60,925 nt of DNA from Nemertoderma westbladi (lineage: Eukaryota; Xenacoelomorpha; Nemertodermatida; Nemertodermatidae): assembly GCA_032718475.1 (NCBI GenBank), contig JAUCBJ010001581.1, forward strand, positions 1-60,925, read 5' to 3'. A program made the translations under genes and the position numbers. The notes below the pieces were generated by a model that searched no databases, was not told the origin of the DNA, and saw nothing but the letters and a program-made list of their open reading frames with translations. Of the stretch, positions 1 through 11,574 are shown piece after piece (positions within the stretch are counted from its first letter, which is position 1; every line of letters begins with the position of its first letter).

Positions 1-740
1 TTAGATCCTAGACACGAACTTAGACCCTGGAAGTGTGTGAAATTAGATCCTAGATCCAAACTTAGATCCTGGAAGCGAGCATCCTAGATACGAACTTAGA
101 TCCGAAAGCAACGTGAACATAGATCCTAGATGTGAACATAGATCCTGGAAGCGAACTTAAAACTAGATTAGATCCTGAAAGCTAACAGATCTTAGATGTG
201 AACTTAGATCCTGGAAGCGAACTTAGATCCTAGATATGACCTTAGATCCTGAAAGCGAACTTAGATCCTAGATATTAACTTAGATCTTGGAAGCGAACTT
301 AGATCCTGGAAGCGAACTTAGATCCTGGAAGCGAACTTAGATCCTAGATACGAACTTAGATCCGAAAGCAACGTGAACATAGATCCTAGATGTGAACATA
401 GATCCTGGAAGCGAACTTAAAACTAGATTAGATCCTGAAAGCTAACAGATCTTAGATGTGAACTTAGATCCTGGAAGGGAACTTAGATCCTAGATATGAA
501 CTTAGATCCTGAAAGCGAACTTAGATCCTAGATATGAACTTAGATCCTGGAAGCAAACTTATATCCTAGATATGATCTTAGATTCTGGAAGCGAACTTAG
601 ATCTTGGAAGCAACACGATCTCGGATACTACTGTAGATGTGAACATAGATCCTATACACGAACTTAAATCGTAGATGCGAACTTAGATCCTGGAAACGAA
701 CTTAGATCCTAAGCACGAACTTAATCCTGGAAACGACTAC
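1..740. repeat. Diverged 19-20 bp minisatellite
   Basis: The stretch is built from variants of gaacttagatcctggaagc and gaacttagatcctagatac repeated head to tail. A longer block of about 290 bp also recurs: the passage with aaactagattagatcctgaaagc appears near 160 and again near 420, which shows block duplication. No coding potential is seen. The array is cut by the left window edge. Confidence 0.9.
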
Positions 741-1135
741 TGAATCATATTGATCGAGCCGAATAGAACTTATCAAGCCGAGTCGAGCCCAATCAAGCCG
801 GATGAGCCCAATCGAGCCAGACCGAGCCGAATAGCCCAATGAGTCGAGTCGAGTCCAATCAAGCCTTGTCGAGCCCAATTGAACCGGACCGAGCCGAGTT
901 GAGCCCAATCGATCAGAGTCGCGCCCAATCGAGCCGAGTCAAGCCAAGTCGAGCAGATTCAGCCGAGTCGAGCCCAATTGAGCCAGACCGAGCCGATTCA
1001 AGCCGAATCGAGCCTATTTAACCGAATCGAGTCGGACCGAGCCGAGTCGATCCCAATCGAGTCGAGCCATGGCCTACTTAAATATTATATTTAAGTAGGC
1101 CATGGTCGAGACCAATCGAGCCGAACCGAGCCAAT
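741..1135. repeat. Degenerate GAGCC / AATCGAGCC array
   Basis: Runs of gagcc separated by variable pentamers (aatc, gagtc, gaccg) form an eroded version of the pure GAGCC arrays that follow. Open frames here in all directions are repeat artefacts without stop codons. The array is split by the perfect palindrome at 1067-1105. Confidence 0.85.
1067..1105. repeat. Perfect 39 bp palindrome
   Basis: Two 19 nt arms, the left one beginning ccatggcctacttaaata, are exact reverse complements around a single central T. It lies inside the degenerate GAGCC array and no second copy is seen in the window. Confidence 0.9.
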
Positions 1136-2289
1136 CGTTGTCTCTTTTATTTGAAATAAAAAGTCGGTTCCTTATCGGGCCGCTAGGCCCGTCACTAGTT
1201 AGGAACCGAGAGGTTCATTACTGTAAGAATTGCTTGTGCTGACTGACTGGCTGACTGACTGATCTACAGCCAAAACTACTCTAACGATTTTGATGAAATT
1301 TTCACAGCGGCTAGGTACCGCGATTCTAAGGTCCCTGGTATGTTCCGCTATTTCGTCCATGAGCCGTGGGCTCGAAAAATAGACATAAACGAAAAAACGC
1401 CATAGGCGCAATGATAAAAACACCAGCTGGCACTCATGAAAAATGGATAGAGATAGCCTAGTAATGCTATTCTATAGGAATGGCCACCTAACAAGGAAAT
1501 GCTTTCTGTGCCAAGTATTATCCTCACTCTACCTACAACTCAGACAGTAAGCAAACAAAAGCCGTGGGATTCTAATGTATTACATCATAAGCTGATTGCT
1601 CTCCCAATAGCCCTCACACACTCACTGAATCGAATGAAATCGAATATCTATTAGCTTAATGCGAATAGCTGGTAAGCTGAATGCCATTTTAGTTATTGTG
1701 TAGGCCTACTACTGTTGACTGTAGAGTTGACTGCTATGTTGTATGTATTTAATTAAAAGAATTTTCGTAGAGGGAAGTTAATTTGGGATTACTTTCTATC
1801 AGATGTAAGCAAAGCTGTTCAATGGGGTGGGTCATGGGACCCAAATATAGTACATTATGCATGGCAAACATTAATAAAATCATTCAGTCAACCTGGAGGG
1901 TATTTGCTTAGTTAACTCTACTGTGCGAAAAACGAATTTATAATGTTACCCATACTTCAGGTGAATGAATTTTTAGATATTTGTACTGAAGGCAACGATT
2001 TCTGATATAATTAAAATACAAGACAGGGGCTTGTTTCGATATATGTAGTTGCGCCCTTCTAGCAGCACGTGAGATTGTCAAATAATAGACACAATGTTTG
2101 ACTTTGTCCCTTCGAGCAGCACGTGAGTTTTGCTTTGACCCTTCGATATATGTATTTGCGCCCTTCGAGCAGCACGTGAATTACATCAAATAATAGACAC
2201 ATTGTTTGACTTTGTCCCTTCGAGCAGCACGTGAGTTTTGCTTTGACCCTTCGATATATGTATTTGCGCCCTTCGAGCAGCACAGGGAG
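1136..2289. repeat. 1.15 kb duplicated block, copy 1
   Basis: It starts with gttgtctcttttatttgaaa and runs up to the pure GAGCC array. It is repeated almost base for base at 2896-4035, so block plus array forms a unit of about 1.76 kb. Its right end (2041-2289) holds internal repeats of about 110 bp that carry the 16-mer cttcgagcagcacgtg four times. No gene is recognised in it. Confidence 0.85.
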
Positions 2290-2895
2290 TCGACTCAGAC
2301 CGAACCAAGCCGAGCCGAGCCGAGCCGAGCCGAGCCGAGCCGAGCCGAGCCGAGCCGAGCCGAGCCGAGCCAAGCCGAGCCGAGCCGAGCCAGGCCGAGC
2401 CAAGCCGAGCCGAGCCAGCCGAGCCGAGCCGAGCCGAGCCGAGCCGAGCCGAGCCGAGCCGAGCCGAGCCGAGCCGAGCCGAGCCGAGCCGAGCCGAGCC
2501 GAGCCGAGCCGAGCAGAGCCGAGCCGAGCCGAGCCAAGCCGAGCCGAGCCAGGCCGAGCCAAGCCGAGCCGAGCCGAGCCGAGCCGAGCCGAGCCGAGCC
2601 GAGCCGAGCCGAGCCGAGCCGAGCCGAGCCGAGCCGAGCTTAGCCGAGCCGAGCCGAGCCGAGCCGAGCCGAGCCGAGCCGAGCCGAGCCGAGCCGAGCC
2701 GAGCCGAGCCGAGCCGAGCCGAGCCGAGCCGAGCCGAGCCGAGCCGAGCCGAACCAAGCCGAGCCGAGCCGAGCCGAGCCGAGCCGAGCCGAGCCGAGCC
2801 GAGCCGAGCCGAGCCGAGCCTAATCGAGCCAAACCGAGCCGATCAAGCCAAGTCGAACTTAATCGTGCCCAATCGTGCAAGACCGAGCCGAGCTC
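2290..2895. repeat. (GAGCC)n pentanucleotide array 1
   Basis: More than 100 copies of GAGCC occur with scattered caagcc, caggcc and agagcc variants. All reading frames stay open because no stop can be formed, giving false PSRAE- and GSARL-type proteins on the two strands. Confidence 0.95.
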
Positions 2896-4035
2896 GTTGT
2901 CTCTTTTATTTGAAATAAAAAGTCGGTTCCTTATCGGGCCGCTAGGCCCGTCACTAGTTAGGAACCGAGAGGTTCATTACTGTAAGAATTGTTGGCTGAT
3001 TGACTGGCTGACTGGCTGGTTAATCTATAGCCAAAACTACTCTAACGATTTTGATGAAATTTTCACAGCGGCTGGCTGACCGGATTCTAAGGTCCCTGGT
3101 ATGTTCCGCTATTTCGTCCATGAGCCGTGGGCTCGAAAAATAGACATAAACGAAAAAACGCCATAGGCGCAATGATAAAAACACCAGCTGGCACTCATGA
3201 AAAATGGATAGAGATAGCCTAGTAATGCTATTCTATAGGAATGGCCACCTAACAAGGAAATGCTTTCTCTGCCAAGTATTATCCTCACTCTACAACTCAG
3301 ACAGTAAGCAAACAAAAGCCGTGGGATTCTAATGTATTACATCATAAGCTGATTGCTCTCCCAATAGCCCTCACACACTCAATGAATCGAATGAAATCGA
3401 ATATCTATTAGCTTAATGCGAATAGCTGGTAAGCTGAATTACATTTTAGTTATTGCGTACTGTTGATTGCAGAGTTGTCTGCTATGTTGTATGTATTTAA
3501 TTAAAATAATTTTCGTAGAGGGAAGTTAATTTGGGATTACTCTCTATCAGATGTAAGCAAAGCTGTTCAATGGGGTGGGCCATGGGACCCAAATATAGTA
3601 CATTATGCATGGCAAACATTAATAAAATCATTCAGTCAACCTGAATGGTATTTGCTTTAGTTAACTACTGTGTGTGAAAAGCGAATTTATAATGTTACCC
3701 ATACTTCAGGTAAATTAATTTTTAGATATTTTGTACTGAAGGCAAGGATTTCTGTTATAATTAAAATACAAGACAGGGGCTTGTTTCGATATATGTAGTT
3801 GCGCCCTTCGAGCAGCACGTGAGTTAATCAAATATTAGACACAATGTTTGACTTTGTCACTTCGAGCAGCACGTGAGTTTGGCTTTGACCCTTCGATATA
3901 ATGTATTTGCGCCTTTCGAGCAGCGCGTGAGTTACATCAAATAATAGACACACTGTTTGACTTTGTCCCTTCGAGCAGCACGTGAGTTTTGCTTTGACCC
4001 TTCGATATATGTATTTGCGCCCTTCGAGCAGCACA
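2896..4035. repeat. 1.14 kb duplicated block, copy 2
   Basis: This is a near-identical second copy of 1136-2289, including the cttcgagcagcacgtg repeats at its right end (about 3805-4030). Small indels separate the copies, for example a missing ctac near 3292. It leads straight into the second GAGCC array. Confidence 0.85.
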
Positions 4036-4047
4036 GGGAGTCGACTC

Positions 4048-4437
4048 AGACCGAGCCAAGCCGAGCCAAGCCGAGCCAAGCCGAGCCGAGCCGAGCCGAG
4101 CCGAGCCGAGCCGAGCCGAGCCGAGCCGAGCCGAGCCGAGCCGAGCCGAGCCGAGCCGAGCCGAGCCGAGCCGAGCCAAGCCGTGCCGAGCCAAGCCGAG
4201 CCGAGCCAAGCCGAGCCGAGCCGAGCCGAGCCAAGCCGAGCCAAGCCGAGCTGAGCCGAGCCGAGCCGAGCCGAGCCAAGCTGAGCCGAGCCAAGCCGAG
4301 CCGAGCCGAGCCGAGCCGAGCCGAGCCAAGCCGTGCCGAGCCAAGCCGAGCCGAGCCGAGCCGAGCCAAGCCGAGCCAAGCCGAGCTGAGCTGAGCCGAG
4401 CCGAGCCGAGCCGAGCCAAGCTGAGCCGAGCCAATAT
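4048..4437. repeat. (GAGCC)n pentanucleotide array 2
   Basis: This GAGCC array has many AAGCC variants and two internally repeated blocks (gccaagccgtgccgagccaa near 4175 and 4325). It ends in a short ccgtat hexamer run (4435-4455) that directly abuts the aminopeptidase exon. Confidence 0.93.
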
Positions 4438-4462
4438 CCGTATCCGTATCCGTATGTATCAG

Positions 4463-4900
4463 GAATCCGATATGAGTGAAGAAAAGGTGAGATTATTACA
4501 AAGTATGGGAGCAGTTGAGCAGCCTGAGTTTTTGAAACGAGTCCTGGAATTTATTAACAGCTCGGATGTTCGTTTGCAAGATATCGATTATGGATTATCT
4601 GGCTGCACTGGCTCTCTCACTGGACAGCAGTTGGTAACCGACTATGTGAAGAATAACTGGGATAAATTGTTTGAGCGTACTGGAAAAGGCTTCATTATGC
4701 GACGCATAATTTCTACTGCCTTCAAAAATCTAGCCTCTGCGTGGGATGCGGATGAAATTGCAGCTTTTTTTGTTGCAAATCCAACGTCATCCATGGTGAA
4801 GTTAATTAATCAATGCCTCGAATCCATTCGTCTTCGTAGCCAATGGCTTCAACGAGATCTGGAGGAGGTCAGATCCTTCTTATCTAGTGGATTTCATTAA
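4463..4900 (+). CDS. Puromycin-sensitive-type M1 aminopeptidase, C-terminal (terminal exon or fragment)
   Basis: About 146 codons without a break match the end of the ERAP1-like C-terminal helical domain of M1 zinc aminopeptidases. From family knowledge they are closest to NPEPPS, which trims cytosolic peptides. Visible landmarks are EEK near the start, SSDVRLQDI, YVKNNWDKLFER, an AAFF..NP segment and a final NQCLES...WLQRD helix. The catalytic HEXXH half is absent, so this is either the last coding exon of a gene entering from the left or a 5'-truncated copy. The likely acceptor is the AG at 4461-4462, because the homology begins at once (ESDMSEEK). The in-frame ATG at 4454 is probably not a start. 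No pyrimidine tract precedes the AG; a GAGCC array and a ccgtat run take its place, so splicing is uncertain. There is no frameshift or stop before TAA at 4898-4900. Confidence 0.75.
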   Translation, partial: ESDMSEEKVRLLQSMGAVEQPEFLKRVLEFINSSDVRLQDIDYGLSGCTGSLTGQQLVTDYVKNNWDKLFERTGKGFIMRRIISTAFKNLASAWDADEIAAFFVANPTSSMVKLINQCLESIRLRSQWLQRDLEEVRSFLSSGFH

Positions 4901-5197
4901 TTCGCCGAAATACTTAATTTCTTTTAAAACTCGAAAAATGTGATAGAACCTAAATAGATGGTAATGCATAGATGGTAATAGACATGGATAGTTATTCAAT
5001 TGAATTAGTAGTCAAATAGTAAGTAGCCTGATAGCTTTTAAGACTATTTACATGTATATTAGACCATTTAATTCCATCATATCGTATATATTTCTGGTAA
5101 GTTTAAAGTATAAAGTTATAACTGTGGGTGTAGATGCAATTTACATTTGAGTAGTATAGAGAGACAGGATACCAGGACAGTTAGCCCTCATTCACAC
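4901..5197. other. AT-rich 3' flank, no gene seen
   Basis: This is unique-looking AT-rich sequence after the aminopeptidase stop. No coding frame or RNA gene is recognised, and no AATAAA stands out. Confidence 0.5.
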
Positions 5198-5395
5198 GTT
5201 TTTGTGCCAAGAACACCTAAGGTGTTAATCCTATTGTTAAGGTGTTAATCCCTTAATCTCTTACATCTTTTTCGTGCCAAGAACACCTAAGGTGTTGATC
5301 CTATTGTTAAGGTCTCAATCCTTAATCTCTCACACCATTTCTATGCCAAAACACCTAGTGCATTAATCCTATTGTTCACAGTGTTATTTCCAATT
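5198..5395. repeat. Three-copy ~65 bp repeat
   Basis: Three diverging tandem units each hold (tg)tgccaagaacacctaagg, then aatcctattgtt, then ccttaatctct. They sit in AT-rich noncoding DNA. Confidence 0.75.
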
Positions 5396-5739
5396 AGATT
5401 GGCAATAATCTTTTGTATACCTCACACATAAAATTGTAACTAATTTTTTGTTGATACTTATTTCATTTCACAGGTTTAGTAAAGGGCAATCCACTTATAC
5501 ATTCAACAAAACCTAATTTTGTTACTCAACTAATTTTAGTGTCATTAATTCTCTGTTTACTTCAAATACCAATGTATGACTAATCTTTTAGTAATTATTA
5601 TTTCATTTCACAGCTTTTGCAACTAGCAATTCATTCCTACACATTTACATAATTTTTTAAATATAATTTTTTGGTTATTTACTCGTATTTAATTTTTAAA
5701 TTTTTGTTATACTATAGTAAAGATTTTTTAGTAAATTCC

Positions 5740-5857
5740 ACTCATACATAAAACTAAATTTCACTTATAATTTTTGCTTCTACTTTTGGTGAATGCCACA
5801 CATACAACTAAATATATTTTTTTAGACATTCCAAAAAGTAAACTTTTGTTATAACGA
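5740..5857. repeat. Solitary copy of the 118 bp satellite
   Basis: One diverged unit matches the array at 6884-8958, with aatttcacttataattttt, gaatgccacacata and gacattccaaaaagtaaact in the same order. It lies 1 kb to the left of the array. Confidence 0.8.
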
Positions 5858-6883
5858 ACCTGTCTTTAGACTGGGTAGTTTTTGTCTAAAGCTGAGGCCG
5901 GCAAAAACACGATGGATATATTTACCTATATATTTACCTATATCACTATATATGTCACTATGTATGTTCACCAAATGGCTTGAAACCACTTGCATGCATT
6001 GTAAAATTGTAAACGCAAGTATTTATCAATTGTTGTCTAGTTGTTGAATAAAAAAGTTGGGAACGATTCGAAGTGCTATATTCGAAATATTTGCATATTT
6101 TCAACATTATTGAACGCGAAATTAAATACCCACAACTCCCTTGCTTGAAATGTTTTTCAGGTGATTGATATTTAGCAATTATTATGAGGTTACTTACTAC
6201 TGAAATCTGACAGAATGCCAAACGTATTATTATAGTTCTATCTCTATTCAGCCAGTTAGTGTAATGTCAAGCAGTACATCATTTATATATCGTATGTATC
6301 TATAGGGCCTAATTGTCATCGTTATAATACTGTCATCAACTTAGGCTAAGCTCAATTGTAATGCAAAGGCTTAGTAGGTTTTGTATATCTGGGACGTTTA
6401 CAACAGCTGTCGATTAAACTAACACAACCATAAAACTGAACCAGGGTGGCTGCCAGCCGGGTACCAACGGCTGTTGGGTAGACTTAAGGGAACATTTCAC
6501 AAACTTTCATAGGATGCTTGTACATGTACATTATATTGGTTGCTCCGATGTTTTTATTAGGCTAACTGAGAATGTATCAGGTATAAATACTGTAATTATA
6601 GTGTTCTTTATTTTATTTATCTAATACAGAAAAGACCCCTCCGCAGAATAAACTGCTCTTTTGGGCCGTTTCTCAGGTTGCGGATATGGATACCATTTCA
6701 CACATCATCGTAGTAATTGTGATTATGATTTGTTTGCCTAGGCGAATGTGTATTACATTAGATGGGAGGCAGTTTTTTGGTTGATGCAAGTCATTCTTGG
6801 TTTGCATCTTCCAATCCCATCTGTTTCTTGGAGTCTGTGTAAGACAGGTTCGTTTAAAGCCATCTTGATGGCGTTCTAGTACT
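5858..6883. other. Unassigned sequence between satellite copies
   Basis: Mostly AT-rich. A pyrimidine-rich stretch ending in an AG near 6629 looks acceptor-like, but no recognisable exon follows. No gene, RNA or transposon terminus is supported. Confidence 0.4.
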
Positions 6884-8958
6884 AGTAAATATAATTTTTA
6901 GTAAATTTCACTTATAATTGTTGCTTCTACTTTTGACGAATGCCACACATATAACTAAATATATTTTTTAGACATTCCAAAAAGTAAACTTTTGTTATAC
7001 TAGTAAATATCATTTTTAGTAAATTTCACTTATAATTGTTGCTTCTACATTTGGCGAATGCCACACATATAACTAAATATATTTTTTTAGACATTCCAAA
7101 AAGTAAACTTTTGTTATACTAGTAAATATCATTTTTAGTAAATTTCACTTATAATTGTTGCTTCTACTTTTGGCGAATGCCACACATATAACTAAATATA
7201 TTTTTTAGACATTCCAAAAAGTAAACTTTTGTTATACTAGTAAATATCATTTTTAGTAAATTTCACTTATAATTTTTGCTTATACTTTTGACGAATGCCA
7301 CACATACAACTAAATATATTTTTTTAGACATTCCAAAAAATAAACTTTTGTTATACTAGTAAATATAATTTTTAGTAAATTTCACTTATAATTGTTGCTT
7401 CTACTTTTGGCGAATGCCACACATATAACTAAATATATTTTTTAGACATTCCAAAAAGTAAACTTTTGTTATACTAGTAAATATAATTTTTAGTAAATTT
7501 CACTTATAATTGTTGCTTCTACTTTTGGCGAATGCCACACATATAACTAAATATATTTTTTAGACATTCCAAAAAGTAAACTTTTGTTATACTAGTAAAT
7601 ATCATTTTTAGTAAATTTCACTTATAATTGTTGCTTCTACTTTTGGCGAATGCCACACATATAACTAAATATATTTTTTTAGACATTCCAAAAAGTAAAC
7701 TTTTGTTATACTAGTAAATATCATTTTTAGTAAATTTAACTTATAATTGTTGCTTCTACTTTTGGCGAATGCCACACACATATAACTAAATATATTTTTT
7801 AGACATTCCAAAAAGTAAACTTTTGTTATACTAGTAAATATCATTTTTAGTAAATTTCACTTATAATTTTTGCTTATACTTTTGACGAATGCCACACATA
7901 CAACTAAATATATTTTTTTAGACATTCCAAAAAATAAACTTTTGTTATACTAGTAAATATAATTTTTAGTAAATTTCACTTATAATTGTTGCTTCTACTT
8001 TTGGCGAATGCCACACATATAACTAAATATATTTTTTAGACATTCCAAAAAGTAAACTTTTGTTATACTAGTAAATATCATTTTTAGTAAATTTCACTTA
8101 TAATTTTTGCTTATACTTTTGACGAATGCCACACATACAACTAAATATATTTTTTTAGACATTCCAAAAAATAAACTTTTGTTATACTAGTAAATATAAT
8201 TTTTTGTAAATTTCACTCATAATTTATGCATCTCTATTTTGGCGAATGCCACACATATAACTAAATATATTTTTTAGACATTCCAAAAAGTAAACTTTTG
8301 TTATACTAGTAAATATCATTTTTAGTAAATTTCACTTATAATTTTTGCTTATACTTTTGACGAATGCCACACATACAACTAAATATATTTTTTTAGACAT
8401 TCCAAAAAATAAACTTTTGTTATACTAGTAAATATAATTGTTAGTAAATTTCACTTATAATTGTTGCTTCTACTTTTGGCGAATGCCACACATATAACTA
8501 AATATATTTTTTAGACATTCCAAAAAGTAAACTTTTTTTATACTAGTAAATATAATTTTTAGTAAATTTCACTTATAATTGTTGCTTCTACTTTTGGCGA
8601 ATGCCACACATATAACTAAATATATTTTTTAGACATTCCAAAAAGTAAACTTTTGTTATACTAGTAAATATCATTTTTAGTAAATTTCACTTATAATTGT
8701 TGCTTCTACTTTTGGCGAATGCCACACATATAACTAAATATATTTTTTAGACATTCCAAAAAGTAAACTTTTGTTATACTAGTAAATATCATTTTTAGTA
8801 AATTTCACTTATAATTGTTGCTTCTACTTTTGACGAATGCCACACATACAACTAAATATATTTTTTTAGACATTCCAAAAAATAAACTTTTGTTATACTA
8901 GTAAATATAATTTTTTGTAAATTTCACTCATAATTTATGCATCTCTATATTGGCGAAT
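6884..8958. repeat. 118 bp satellite array, ~17 copies
   Basis: Direct repeats of about 118 bp each contain ctagtaaatat, tagtaaatttcacttataat, gaatgccacacata and gacattccaaaaa. Two main variants alternate irregularly: ttgcttctacttttggcg and ttgcttatacttttgacg with acatacaac. The last unit degrades into unique sequence near 8958. There is no coding content. Confidence 0.93.
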
Positions 8959-9390
8959 GCCTCACAACTAAACAAATTTTTTTGGACATACAAACATAAA
9001 AGCATTACTAACAATGCTTTTGGTTGTATAAAATCTGGCAAATGAAAATACAAATACTGCTTTTTCTTTGATTTATTCAATTTCAATACCATCAAAGGAT
9101 TCACCAATTCTAATACACAATAATGCAAATGCCGCTTTTTCTTTGATATTTTTAATTACAATGCTTTCAACCTAAAGATAATCTCTCGAAACTATGCAAA
9201 ATATTATATTCATAAAATGAATATTTTATAAAAGGTTAAGAAAGAATTATTTCTCCAGTCATTATGGCACCAACAGTCTATTTTTAACCCATTTGTAATG
9301 AAACCTCTCTCAATTGGTCAATTAGATTTCTTGGCTGCATGTTCATTGGTTGTTGCATCTGTTTATTCACATCACTATGCGACCATATAC
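8959..9390. other. AT-rich flank upstream of the Polinton plus-strand gene
   Basis: A roughly 30 bp phrase containing ctttttctttgat recurs near 9058 and 9133. No terminal inverted repeat that would mark the Polinton end could be found here. Confidence 0.4.
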
Positions 9391-9400
9391 TATATAATAA
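9391..9400 (+). promoter_or_regulatory. Candidate TATA box
   Basis: TATATAATAA lies about 240 nt upstream of the ATG at 9639 and is followed by a gene-free leader. The sequence match is clear; its use as a promoter is inference. Confidence 0.4.
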
Positions 9401-9638
9401 AACATCACCACTTTGGATTCAACTTAACTTCATTATAGTATAAATTGTTTCCATAAATTTATTATACATAATTTAATATTATCACACTTGTATTATTCAT
9501 CAACAACTCACTCTCAAGTATTCATCACTTTCAAGTCTTTACTTCAATCTCAACCAAGTTATTCTGCAACAATATCTGAATTATATAAATTGATTTCAAT
9601 AATTATTTTAAATAATTCACAAAAGCTAATTCTCAATC

Positions 9639-11213
9639 ATGGATCTAACAACTAACGAAAATGAGATTTCACTATCTGACAATTCATTTGGGTTCTATTT
9701 CGACACCTCAATCAAAAAATTTCCACTTACTGTCAACACTTTTCGAAATCAATCTATTCGCATTCCTTATCATTATGCTCATTTCATAATGAGAGCCTGT
9801 TATCAGTTGAAAGATGGGGTCTATCAATCTTCAGATGAAGCAATTTACTATCCAACAAAAAATTGCTTCAAGATGCAAAAGATAAAAGATGTTGTATCTT
9901 TCAGTATTCCCTCTATTGAGGAAACTTTCACATTTCCTTCTTCAATTTCTACCTTCATTCGTGAAAACCACGATCATGAAAGTTTTGAAAAATTGCTAGG
10001 GCCATCTACATTGAAAGCTACATTTTCTGTGGATAACTCTCTTTTCGATTTTCATGCAAATACAAAATCAATGGTTCTCCTTGTTTGGAATTACAAACCT
10101 ACAATCAACCAAGATAACAATCACGAATGTAGAATATTCAAAATATATGGTGTGGATATTATTTCTTTATGGAAGAAAATGGATGAGCTAATTTGTATAT
10201 ACGACAAAAACACCGAATTGCATTTTGGTTTTAATTTTCACCATCATCCAACAGTGATCCAGCTTCCTACACTGATACAGTCATAACAGATACCATCAAT
10301 GGAGGTTGGTTACCTATCTCATGTAAAGCTATCAGCCTTCTTCGTCATTACCTCGATGTCTGTCGTCCATTCATCAACGAGCAAATGCATTTTATTCTTC
10401 ATCCTGGCAATTATGTTGCCTTTGACAGTTCAACATTTGGCTACATTACAAATCTCCAACAAGAAAGAAATTGCCTCAGGGATAAAGTCGATGCTGATAA
10501 AAGAAATAATTTCACTTGATGAATCAATATTACTAACTCCAGATGAAGTAAAGTTAACATTTGATGTTGATGATGCAGATGAATTTGACGAATTAAATGA
10601 GATACAACTAATCTCCGACAGAATTCAACTTAACTTCAAGATGCTTTCGAATACTATTGAGTTCAGTGATAGGCTCTTGCATACTGTCTTCACGTTTGAT
10701 AATGAAGATGATTGCGCAAGTGAAGCTTTGAGACAGCTGCGAAATATGCTTACTGATGTTGCTACTTCAAAAGAAATATCTCTTTCATTCAAAGGAGCAA
10801 ACAATGTTGGAATCTGGCCATATAAGCCAAAAGATAATCAATTTAGAACAGTATTATTTACAAATGGTATGAACATCAAGTCAGATTTTTTTCAAAAAGT
10901 TATCCAACAATCTGCAAACCACTCTCAATGTTGCATTGCTCCCCATATTCATATTTGTTAGAAAAATTTCCTAAAGTCCCATAATCAAATTTTGCTTTCA
11001 GCAAATTTTGGTGTTGAGCACTGCATAAATTTCTTAAAACGAAAGATAGACAATGCGATCTATCTTCCCAATCAAAGTCATTTGAATCTGTTTCATCCGA
11101 CTTCCCTCTCAACCTCACCAAAAATGTCTAGCATTTCTCAGGAATTGTTTAAACAAAAATTACCTACCATGTTGCATAAAGGTACAAAGAAAATGAAGCA
11201 TGATGATGATTAG
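9639..11213 (+). pseudogene. Unknown Polinton-associated gene, broken
   Basis: I do not recognise the family. A 215-codon frame opens at 9639. Near 10245 the protein-like reading shifts to another frame, where about 85 sensible codons run in place of the less convincing continuation. Near 10500 it returns to the first frame and continues through an acidic DDADEFDELNE stretch. A stop at 10959-10961 is followed, in the same frame, by a lysine-rich end finishing KKMKHDDD at 11213. Repaired, it would be one protein of roughly 520 residues with no obvious signal peptide or catalytic motif; the hydrophobic stretch near 10350 belongs to the wrong frame. It is convergent with the capsid/protease block on the other strand and shares its AT-rich codon use, so I infer it is part of the same element. 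Confidence 0.55.
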
Positions 11214-11574
11214 CTCTTTTATACTAATTGATGATGATTAAAACTCTTGTGTGTGTAAGGAATATTTATCTATTTTGTGTGACTTTTAATGTGTTTTGTG
11301 CATATTTTATTTCCAAACTATTGATAATGATTAATAATGTTGTGTATAAAAGGAATTTTTTCCACTCAACTTTTTATAATATATTTTTATATGCTTATGA
11401 CAAATGAAAAAAGCAATACACATCTATATACAAACACATCACTATGAATAAATATATGAAACACACACACACACTCACACATACACACACATATATATAT
11501 ATATATATGTATTTACTACAAAAATTTTCTTATCTCTCTCAACACCAACCATACGTGTGTCAGGTGGTTTACCA
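11214..11574. other. AT-rich convergent spacer with CA/TA microsatellite
   Basis: A (ca)n/(ta)n tract lies at about 11459-11510. No gene is present in this 3' flank of the plus-strand gene. Confidence 0.6.

Noticed and set aside
2059-4434. Frames of up to 282 codons rich in PSRAE or GSARL on both strands
   Set aside because: GAGCC pentanucleotide repeats cannot form stops in most frames; no codon bias or domain is present.
4454-4456. ATG as the start of the aminopeptidase-like protein
   Set aside because: Homology begins at the codons after the AG at 4461-4462 and the protein would lack the whole catalytic half; an exon boundary explains it better.
6600-6720. Acceptor-like pyrimidine tract followed by a possible exon
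   Set aside because: The sequence after the AG gives no recognisable protein in any frame and no partner exon was found.
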